64,000 nucleotides of DNA from the NCBI RefSeq assembly GCF_014650755.1, contig NZ_BMVO01000009.1, positions 165,345 through 229,344 of the forward strand, written 5' to 3'. The notes below the pieces were generated by a model. The model had not been told where the DNA came from and searched no databases. It saw nothing but the letters and a program-made list of their open reading frames with translations. The stretch comes from Streptomyces chryseus (GTDB lineage Bacteria; Actinomycetota; Actinomycetes; Streptomycetales; Streptomycetaceae). Shown here one piece after another: positions 1 to 6,791 of the stretch (position 1 is its first letter; each line of letters starts with the position of its first letter). The position numbers and the translations under genes are program-made.

Positions 1-638
1 ACTTCGGCGACGAGCGCACCGTTGTTGCCGCCGGGCGGCGCGTCGGCGGCGCACGCCCGGGCGAAGCCCTCGGCCGCCTCCCAGGAGCCGCCCCACTTGG
101 GGCAGAGCTGCTGGAGGAGCTTGGCCTGGGCGGCGTAGTGGTGCGGGTGGTGTTCGGCGAGGCGGTCGTAGCGGCGGCGCGCCTCGCTCGCGCCGAGTTG
201 GAGGCCGCGAGCGGTGGTCACACGGTGGCACCAGGCCAGGGCGTACGCCGGATGCTCGGCGCAGACCTCGATCAGCAGGCCCTCCGCGCGGCGCAGCCAG
301 CTGTGGAACTGGCCGAACTGCGCCTCGGAGACCTTGCTGGCGCGGGCGTTGCTTCGGATGGACCAGCCGATGCGGATGTAACGGTCGGCGAGGAGGGTCC
401 TGGGCAGCGGGTCGCCGGGGTGGGCGGCCGAGGCCTGCTCCAGGAGGTGCTCGCTGCCGGGGAGGTCGGCGACGACGGACGAGGCGTAGGCGCGTTCGTC
501 CTCGTCACCGAGGGCGGCGAAGAAGTCCGAGACCGTTCCCCAGTCCCTCGCGTGGCACGCGGTGCGCAGTGTCGCGAGGGACGGGTGGTGTGCGAACGGG
601 TCGAACACCGGCCGCGACAGCGGCGGAGTGCTGGACAC
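1..638 (-). CDS. DUF4034-like hypothetical protein, C-terminus cut by window edge
   Basis: Minus-strand reading frame open from a GTG at 638 to the window edge, about 212 codons visible, so the C-terminus is missing. The GTG follows an AAGAAGAGAA stretch; no in-frame ATG lies nearby. The N-terminus reads VSSTPPLSRPVFDPFAHHPS, and later segments include ADRYIRIGWSIRS and HHYAAQAKLLQQLCPKWGGS. From memory this pattern (tetratricopeptide-like, with a conserved LCPKW motif) matches Streptomyces proteins carrying DUF4034; no catalytic function is known to me. No signal peptide or membrane segment is visible. It sits 55 bp downstream of the membrane-protein gene at 694-1179 on the same strand, so the two are probably co-transcribed. 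The family call is a recollection, not a search result. Confidence 0.72.
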   Translation of the reverse strand, partial: MSSTPPLSRPVFDPFAHHPSLATLRTACHARDWGTVSDFFAALGDEDERAYASSVVADLPGSEHLLEQASAAHPGDPLPRTLLADRYIRIGWSIRSNARASKVSEAQFGQFHSWLRRAEGLLIEVCAEHPAYALAWCHRVTTARGLQLGASEARRRYDRLAEHHPHHYAAQAKLLQQLCPKWGGSWEAAEGFARACAADAPPGGNNGALVAE

Positions 639-693
639 GATGTGTGGTTCTCTTCTTGTTTCTCGTACGGGTGGGAGCGGGTGAAAAGGGCGC

Positions 694-1179
694 TCAGGCG
701 GCGGACTTCTTCGCGGCCGCGAAGGAGGCGTAGGCGCCTATCGCGAGGAAGAGGAAGGTCATCGGGCCGGCGTCCTCCTTCCACAGCGAGGTCAGGAACT
801 CGAACCGCTGGAAGAGCAGCTCCGTCACGGTGACGTGGAGCAGGTCCGAGGCGGCGATCGCGAGGCCCAGGAGCTGGCCGAAGTACACCGCGCCCAGCGA
901 GAGGATCGCGGCGACCACCGGCAGGGCGGGGTTGGCGCCCCCGGCCTTCCCTGCCGCCAGGCCGATGAGGTAGCCGACGCCGACCGCCGCGTAGCCGATC
1001 TGGTACTCGGTGGCGCCGATGATGCCGCCGTAGATGCCGGCGGTGACGAGCGCGGCGGCGAAGGCGGCGGCGACGCCGAGGCCGACGTTGTCGCGCACCG
1101 GGGCGGGGGCGGGGGCCTGCGGGTAGGCGTGGTCGGCGAACGGGTTGCCGGGCGGAGGCGGCGGCACGGACTGGCTCAT
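694..1179 (-). CDS. small multi-pass membrane protein, unknown function
   Basis: 161 residues from the ATG at 1179, preceded by a GGGGGGATC stretch; a longer frame to 1275 exists but adds a non-conserved-looking arginine-rich leader. The N-terminus is proline-rich (MSQSVPPPPPGNPFADHAYP), a common cytoplasmic tail of Streptomyces membrane proteins. Four hydrophobic segments follow at about residues 33-56, 60-80, 87-110 and 138-157, and the protein ends with AAKKSAA on what should be the cytoplasmic side. No enzymatic motif is visible. Upstream of the DUF4034-like gene on the same strand. I do not recognise a family; function unknown. Confidence 0.8.
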   Translation of the reverse strand: MSQSVPPPPPGNPFADHAYPQAPAPAPVRDNVGLGVAAAFAAALVTAGIYGGIIGATEYQIGYAAVGVGYLIGLAAGKAGGANPALPVVAAILSLGAVYFGQLLGLAIAASDLLHVTVTELLFQRFEFLTSLWKEDAGPMTFLFLAIGAYASFAAAKKSAA

Positions 1180-1300
1180 GGTGAAGATCCCCCCCAAGGG
1201 ATGTGGTGCACCGTGGATGCGCACGGACGTGCGACGAGTGACGCCGAACGCTAGCAGTGCCGTACGAGAGAGCACCCGTGGATTCCGGGCGCCGGGATGC

Positions 1301-2563
1301 TCAGAGCCGGTGGGTCGCCCCCGTCGGGGACGCCCCGCGCGTGTCGAGGAGGAGCTGGGCCTTCACCGCGAGGGCCTGGAGGTCGTACGTCCGGTGGTTC
1401 TGCAGGAGCACGGTCAGGTCCGCGTTGGCCGCCGCCTCGTACAGGGAGTCGACGCGCGGGACCGGTACGTCGCGCACGCGCCAGTCGGGGACGTGCGGGT
1501 CGTGGTAGCCGACCTGGGCACCCAGGTCCATCAGCCGGGTGGCGATCTCCGGGGCGGGGGAGCCCTGCTGGTCGGCGAGGTCCGGCTTGTAGGTGACGCC
1601 GAGCAGCAGGACGCGGGCGCCGCGCGCGGATTTCCCGTGCTCGTTGAGGAGCGTGGCGCAACGCTGGATCACGTACTGCGGCATGCGGTCGTTGATCTCC
1701 TGGGCGAGCCCGACCATGCGCAAGGGGTGGCCGGGGGTCCCACTGCTGTGCGGGATGTAGTTGGGGTCGACCGGTACGCCGTGGCCGCCGACGCCCGGGC
1801 CCGGGCGGAACGCCTGGAAGCCGAAGGGCTTGGTCTCGGCGCAGCGGATGACGTCCCACAGATCGACGCCCAGGTCGTGGCAGAGCACGGCCATCTCGTT
1901 GACCAGGGCGATGTTGACGTGCCGGTAGTTCGTTTCGAGTACGCCGACGGTCTCGGCCTCGCGCGGTCCGCGCGCCCGCACCACCTTGTCGGTGAGCCGC
2001 CCGTAGAAGGCGGCGGCCGATTCGGTGCAGGCGGGCGTGAGGCCGCCGATGACCTGCGGGGTGTTGGCGTAACCGTGCAGCCTGCTGCCCGGATTCACCC
2101 GACTGGGGGAGTAGGCGAGGTGGAAGTCGCGTCCCGCGCGCAGTCCGGAGCCCTCTTCGAGGAGGGGGCGCAGGAATTCTTCGGTGGTGCCGGGGTATGC
2201 GGCCGATTCGAGCAGCACGGTGGTGTGCGGGCGCAGGTGCGCCGCCAGGGTCCTGGCGGCGTCGCCGACGTGGCTCAGGTCGAGCGTGCGGTCGGCGCCG
2301 AGCGGGGTGGGGGCACAGATGACGGCGGTACGGACCCGGCCCAGTTCGGCCGGGGATCTGACAGTGCGGAAGCCGCCGGCCAGCATGCGGCGCAGGTCGG
2401 CGGCGGTGAGGGAGCCGTCGGCCGGGGCGCGCCCGGCGGCGAGCTCCGTGAGGCGGCGGGGATCGGTGTCGAAGCCGATGGTGTCGATGCCGGAGGCGAC
2501 CGCGGCCTGGGCGAGGGGCAGGCCGCGGTGGCCGAGTCCGATGACGGCGAGATCTGCGGGCAT
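1301..2563 (-). CDS. UDP-glucose/GDP-mannose dehydrogenase family protein lacking the catalytic cysteine
   Basis: 420 residues from the ATG at 2563, with GGAAGGA about 10 bases upstream; the frame runs further upstream but only the 2563 start gives the family N-terminus. Domains in order: NAD-binding Rossmann fold with GLGHRGLP near residue 8 and GFDTDPRR; a CAPTPLG segment; the central helix NIALVNEMAVLCHDLGVD; then PGPGVGGHGVPVDP; and a C-terminal UDP-binding fold with LLLGVTYKPD. Family members normally oxidise a nucleotide sugar twice to the uronic acid using the cysteine of GGHC(I/L)P. Here that position is glycine (codon GGC), read directly from the DNA. The fold looks intact, so the protein may be a non-classical oxidoreductase or a non-catalytic relative. 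Divergent from glpD. Confidence 0.9.
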   Translation of the reverse strand: MPADLAVIGLGHRGLPLAQAAVASGIDTIGFDTDPRRLTELAAGRAPADGSLTAADLRRMLAGGFRTVRSPAELGRVRTAVICAPTPLGADRTLDLSHVGDAARTLAAHLRPHTTVLLESAAYPGTTEEFLRPLLEEGSGLRAGRDFHLAYSPSRVNPGSRLHGYANTPQVIGGLTPACTESAAAFYGRLTDKVVRARGPREAETVGVLETNYRHVNIALVNEMAVLCHDLGVDLWDVIRCAETKPFGFQAFRPGPGVGGHGVPVDPNYIPHSSGTPGHPLRMVGLAQEINDRMPQYVIQRCATLLNEHGKSARGARVLLLGVTYKPDLADQQGSPAPEIATRLMDLGAQVGYHDPHVPDWRVRDVPVPRVDSLYEAAANADLTVLLQNHRTYDLQALAVKAQLLLDTRGASPTGATHRL

Positions 2564-2614
2564 GGCGGTGGGCCGTCCTTCCCAATAGCCGGAGGGGAGG
2601 CAACACGCAAGCCC

Positions 2615-2709
2615 TGTGGACAGTTCGGGCGAGCGCAATTTCAGACTAAGCGTAAATATGACCGTTATGCGGCATTGTGTGAGGCCGGGGTGCGGGAGTG
2701 TTGTCCACA
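2615..2709. promoter_or_regulatory. pair of DnaA-box-like sequences in the glpD divergent promoter region
   Basis: The 230-bp divergent region holds TTGTCCACA on the plus strand at 2701-2709, which is the preferred Streptomyces DnaA-box sequence, and CTGTCCACA on the minus strand at 2615-2623, one mismatch away. They face each other about 80 bp apart and flank an AT-rich stretch (TAAATATGACCGTTATG) that probably contains the promoters. Function as DnaA sites is inferred only from the sequence match. Confidence 0.4.
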
Positions 2710-2793
2710 GGCGGTGGCCGGAGGCGGGCGGCACAGACAGAATCGAGGAGGCGGGGAGTGATCCCGGCCACCCGACCACTACGGGAGGCAGCA

Positions 2794-4503
2794 GTGAGGA
2801 CAGCGACACTGGGACCCGCCGAGCGCGCCGAGGCGCTCGCGGCGATGGCCGAGCGTGAACTGGACGTGCTCGTGGTGGGCGCGGGAGTGGTCGGTGCCGG
2901 GACGGCTCTCGACGCCGTCACGCGCGGGCTCTCGACCGGACTGGTCGAGGCGCGCGACTGGGCCTCGGGCACGTCGAGCCGGTCGAGCAAGCTGATCCAC
3001 GGCGGGCTGCGCTATCTGGAGATGCTCGACTTCGCGCTCGTGCGCGAGGCGCTGAAGGAACGCGGACTGCTGCTGGAGCGCCTCGCGCCCCACCTGGTGA
3101 AGCCCGTGCCGTTCCTCTACCCGCTCCAGCACAAGGGATGGGAGCGGTGGTACGCCGGGTCGGGTGTCGCGCTGTACGACGCGATGTCGGTGTCGTCCGG
3201 GCACGGGCGCGGCCTGCCGATGCACCGTCACCTCTCGCGCAAGCGCGCCCTGCGGGTGGCGCCCGCGCTGAAGAAGGGCGCCCTGGTCGGCGCGTTGCAG
3301 TACTACGACGCCCAGATGGACGACGCGCGCTTCGTGACGACGCTGGTGCGCACGGCCTCGCAGTACGGCGCCCAGGTCGCCAACCGGGCGCGTGTCGTCG
3401 GCTTCCTGCGCGAGGGCGAGCGGGTCGTCGGGGCCCGGGTGCGGGACCTGGAGGGCGGCGGCGAGTACGAGGTCAGGGCCAGGCAGGTCGTCAACGCGAC
3501 CGGGGTGTGGACGGACGACACCCAGGCGCTCATCGGCGAGCGCGGGCAGTTCCACGTACGGGCGTCCAAGGGCATCCACCTGGTGGTCCCGAAGGACCGG
3601 ATCCACTCGTCGACCGGTCTGATCCTGCGGACCGAGAAGTCGGTGCTGTTCGTCATCCCATGGGGGCGGCACTGGATCGTGGGCACGACCGACACCGACT
3701 GGGACCTCGACAAGGCCCACCCGGCGGCCTCCAGCGCGGACATCGACTACCTCCTGGAGCACGTGAACTCGGTACTGGCGGTGCCCCTGACGCGCGACGA
3801 CGTGCAGGGCGTGTACGCCGGCCTGCGGCCGCTGCTGGCCGGGGAGTCGGACGCCACGAGCAAGCTCTCGCGCGAGCACACGGTGGCGCACCCGGTGCCG
3901 GGGCTCGTCGTGGTCGCGGGCGGCAAGTACACGACGTACCGCGTGATGGCGAAGGACGCGGTGGACGAGGCCGTGCACGCGCTCGACCAGCGGGTCGCCG
4001 AGTGCGTGACGGAAGACGTGCCGCTCGCGGGGGCCGAGGGGTACCGGGCCCTGTGGAACGCGCGGGCGCGGATCGCGGCGCGGGCGGGGCTTCATGTCGT
4101 GCGCGTGGAGCACCTGTTGAACCGGTACGGCTCGCTGGCCGAGGAGCTGCTGGAGCTGATCGCCCGCGACCCGGGGCTCGGCGACCCGCTGAGCGCGGCG
4201 GACGACTACCTGCGCGCCGAGATCGTGTACGCCGCCTCCCACGAGGGGGCGCGGCACCTGGACGACGTGCTGACCCGGCGTACGCGGATCTCCATCGAGA
4301 CGTTCGACCGGGGTACACGCAGTGCGCGGGAGTGCGCGCAGCTGATGGCGCCGGTGCTCGGGTGGGACAAGGGGCAGATCGAGAAGGAGGTCGAGCACTA
4401 CGAGAAGCGGGTAGAGGCGGAGCGGGAGTCGCAGCGCCAGCCGGACGATCTGACGGCCGACGCGGCGCGGCTGGGGGCGCCGGACATCGCGCCGATCCAG
4501 TGA
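2794..4503 (+). CDS. glpD: glycerol-3-phosphate dehydrogenase (FAD-dependent)
   Basis: 569 residues. Oxidises sn-glycerol 3-phosphate to dihydroxyacetone phosphate, passing electrons through FAD to the quinone pool at the inner face of the membrane. The start is the GTG at 2794, five bases after GGGAGG (2783-2788); an upstream in-frame GTG at 2698 would add an arginine-rich leader untypical of the family. The FAD-binding motif GAGVVGAG is near residue 22, followed by family signatures SSKLIHGGLRYLEM, HKGWERWYAGSGVALYD, and, near the C-terminal half of the FAD domain, GLRPLLAG and GGKYTTYR. A C-terminal helical domain characteristic of bacterial GlpD follows. Length is normal. It is divergent from the nucleotide-sugar dehydrogenase gene; no glpF/glpK lies in the window, so it seems to be a stand-alone aerobic GlpD. 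Confidence 0.96.
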   Translation: MRTATLGPAERAEALAAMAERELDVLVVGAGVVGAGTALDAVTRGLSTGLVEARDWASGTSSRSSKLIHGGLRYLEMLDFALVREALKERGLLLERLAPHLVKPVPFLYPLQHKGWERWYAGSGVALYDAMSVSSGHGRGLPMHRHLSRKRALRVAPALKKGALVGALQYYDAQMDDARFVTTLVRTASQYGAQVANRARVVGFLREGERVVGARVRDLEGGGEYEVRARQVVNATGVWTDDTQALIGERGQFHVRASKGIHLVVPKDRIHSSTGLILRTEKSVLFVIPWGRHWIVGTTDTDWDLDKAHPAASSADIDYLLEHVNSVLAVPLTRDDVQGVYAGLRPLLAGESDATSKLSREHTVAHPVPGLVVVAGGKYTTYRVMAKDAVDEAVHALDQRVAECVTEDVPLAGAEGYRALWNARARIAARAGLHVVRVEHLLNRYGSLAEELLELIARDPGLGDPLSAADDYLRAEIVYAASHEGARHLDDVLTRRTRISIETFDRGTRSARECAQLMAPVLGWDKGQIEKEVEHYEKRVEAERESQRQPDDLTADAARLGAPDIAPIQ

Positions 4504-4737
4504 CTGGCCGTGATGCGGCGAACTCGGCCGGGTGGTGGGGAGGTTCGGTGGAGCCACCTTGACACTGCTGTGACCTGCGCGTGGTCCGTTTTGTTCGCCC
4601 GGGGGAAAGGCCCCGGCGACCCGGGACCACGATCGGTCGCGCGGTGAGGGACAATGAAGGCTCTGCCAGGGCGCGTTACCGCATCACCCTGGAACGCAGC
4701 CATCGCGGGCGAAGATCAGGGATCGCAGAGGGGACGC

Positions 4738-6642
4738 ATGTCGGAGGCGGAGCAGTCCAAGGACCCCGAGGGGCGTCTTCTCGCTGGGCGGTACCGGCTC
4801 GGAGAGGTGCTCGGCCGGGGCGGCATGGGTACGGTCTGGCGCGCGGTCGACGAGACGCTGGGCCGCACGGTCGCGGTGAAGGAACTGCGCTTCCCCACGA
4901 GCATCGACGACGAGGAGAAGCGCCGGCTCATCACGCGCACACTGCGTGAGGCGAAGGCGATCGCCCGCATCCGCAGCAACGGCGCCGTGACCGTCTACGA
5001 CGTCGTCGACGAGGACGACCGGCCGTGGATCGTCATGGAGCTGATCGAGGGCAAGTCGCTCGCCGATGTGGTGCGCCAGGACGGCCTGCTGACGCCGCGA
5101 CGGGCCGCCGAGGTGGGCCTCGCGATCCTCGACGTACTGCGTGCCGCGCACCGCCAGGGCATCCTGCACCGCGACGTGAAGCCGTCCAACGTCCTGATCT
5201 CCGAGGACGGCCGGGTCGTGCTGACCGACTTCGGCATCGCGCAGGTCGAGGGCGACCCGTCGATCACCTCGACCGGCATGCTGGTGGGCGCGCCGTCGTA
5301 CATCTCGCCGGAGCGGGCCCGTGGTCACAAGCCGGGCCCCGCCGCCGACCTGTGGTCGCTGGGCGGTCTGCTGTACGCCTCGGTCGAGGGCACACCGCCG
5401 TACGACAAGGGGTCCGCGATCGCGACCCTCACGGCCGTGATGACCGAGCCGCTCGACCCGCCGAAGAACGCGGGCCCCCTGGAAGAGGTCATCTACGGCC
5501 TGCTGGCCAAGGACCCCGGGCAGCGGCTCGACGAGGCGGGCGCGCGAGCCCTCCTCAACGACGTGATCCACCTGTCCGAGACGACGGACGAGCCCGAGCC
5601 GTCGCTGGAGGCGACCCGGGTGGTGGCACTGCCGCCCGTCCCCGACGACGTGCTCCGCACGGTACGGCCGGCCAAGGGCGCCGCGTCGGACGGCCCGGCC
5701 GCCGGCGAACGGGTGCGCGGGGCGCTGAAGTCCGTACGCAACGCCGCGGCGGCCCAGGCGGCGAAGCAGAAGCAGTCCTCCCCGGCGCGTTCGCAGCAGC
5801 CCCCGGTGGGCCCGAGGCCGCCGGAGCGGGCGTCGCTCACCGACGTCGTACCGCGCCGCACGCTGGTGATAGTGGCGGTGGTCGCGGCACTCGCGGTGAT
5901 CGGCACCGTGCTCGCCGTCGCGCTGACCGGTGGCGACGAGGGGACCCAGGGCAAGCCGAAGGACGACACGTCCGCGTCGAGCGGCGCGACCGCCGGCGGT
6001 GACGCCAAGGGCGGCGCGGACCAGGGCAAGGCCACGGACGGCGGGAAGAGCCAGAGCCAGGACCCGGGACAGGACAAGAAGCCGGACGACGGCCAGGGCG
6101 ACGACGCCGGCAAGGGCGGCGACGGCGACGACGACCAGGGTGCGGACGACTCCAAGACGGACGACCCGCCGAAGGACGGCGGACTGCCCGAGGGGTACGT
6201 GAAGGTCACCGACGACCGGTTCCACTTCACGATGGCGATGCCGAAGGGGTTCGCGCGGAACGGCATAGCGGGCTCGAACTCCGGCGGCAAATACAACAAG
6301 GCCGGCGGATATCCGCGCGTGCAGGTCGACTTCACCGACAGCCCCGGTGGCGACGCGCGTGCGGCCTGGGCTGCGGCCATGGCGGGCGTAGATGCGGCCA
6401 GCGACAACTACAAGCACCTGGGCATACGGCCGGTCGACTACAACGGCTACCCCACCACCGCCGACTGGGAGTTCGAGCGCGACGAAGCGGGGATGCGGGT
6501 TCACGTGCTCAACAGGGGCTTCAAGGTCGACGCGAAGCGCGGCTACGCGATCATGGTGACCTGCAAAGCGGACGAGTGGAACGGCAAGGAGTGCCGGACG
6601 CTGCGGAAGACCGCGCACGACACGTTCCAGCCGAAGGACTGA
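4738..6642 (+). CDS. eukaryotic-type Ser/Thr protein kinase, single-pass membrane
   Basis: 634 residues from the ATG at 4738, four bases after AGAGGGGA. Cytoplasmic kinase domain at about residues 18-290 with all key motifs: glycine loop GRGGMGTVW, catalytic lysine VAVKEL (K48), HRDVKPSN near 145, DFG near 165 and SPERARG. A proline/charged linker follows, then one membrane segment at about 374-396 (LVIVAVVAALAVIGTVLAVAL), an acidic Gly/Asp/Lys-rich stalk and an extracytoplasmic domain of about 140 residues starting GLPEGYVKV with two cysteines late in it. First of three kinase-type genes in a row; the hairpin at 6652-6676 suggests it ends its own transcript. In S. coelicolor the equivalent interval, from memory, encodes the pkaI-type kinases tied to spore-wall synthesis. 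The substrate is not readable from the sequence. Confidence 0.95.
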   Translation: MSEAEQSKDPEGRLLAGRYRLGEVLGRGGMGTVWRAVDETLGRTVAVKELRFPTSIDDEEKRRLITRTLREAKAIARIRSNGAVTVYDVVDEDDRPWIVMELIEGKSLADVVRQDGLLTPRRAAEVGLAILDVLRAAHRQGILHRDVKPSNVLISEDGRVVLTDFGIAQVEGDPSITSTGMLVGAPSYISPERARGHKPGPAADLWSLGGLLYASVEGTPPYDKGSAIATLTAVMTEPLDPPKNAGPLEEVIYGLLAKDPGQRLDEAGARALLNDVIHLSETTDEPEPSLEATRVVALPPVPDDVLRTVRPAKGAASDGPAAGERVRGALKSVRNAAAAQAAKQKQSSPARSQQPPVGPRPPERASLTDVVPRRTLVIVAVVAALAVIGTVLAVALTGGDEGTQGKPKDDTSASSGATAGGDAKGGADQGKATDGGKSQSQDPGQDKKPDDGQGDDAGKGGDGDDDQGADDSKTDDPPKDGGLPEGYVKVTDDRFHFTMAMPKGFARNGIAGSNSGGKYNKAGGYPRVQVDFTDSPGGDARAAWAAAMAGVDAASDNYKHLGIRPVDYNGYPTTADWEFERDEAGMRVHVLNRGFKVDAKRGYAIMVTCKADEWNGKECRTLRKTAHDTFQPKD

Positions 6643-6651
6643 CGTACGGAT

Positions 6652-6676
6652 CCGCCGGGTTGCCGAGACCCGGCGG
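6652..6676 (+). terminator. hairpin after first kinase gene
   Basis: Nine-bp perfect stem CCGCCGGGT / ACCCGGCGG with a 7-base loop, starting 9 bases after the stop codon. No T-run follows, as is usual in Streptomyces. Confidence 0.55.
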
Positions 6677-6791
6677 CACGGCCGGGTCCGGCCACGTATC
6701 GTGAGAGCTCGTGGACTGACCGTACGCGACCGGAATTGACGACTTGGTGCGGTCACCGGGTCGGAGGTACAGCGCGCTCTGGGGAGGCGTC

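Noticed and set aside
2698..2793. 32-codon N-terminal extension of glpD
   Set aside because: Basic sequence not typical of GlpD, and the GTG at 2794 has an optimal GGGAGG; the extension also covers the DnaA-box/promoter region.
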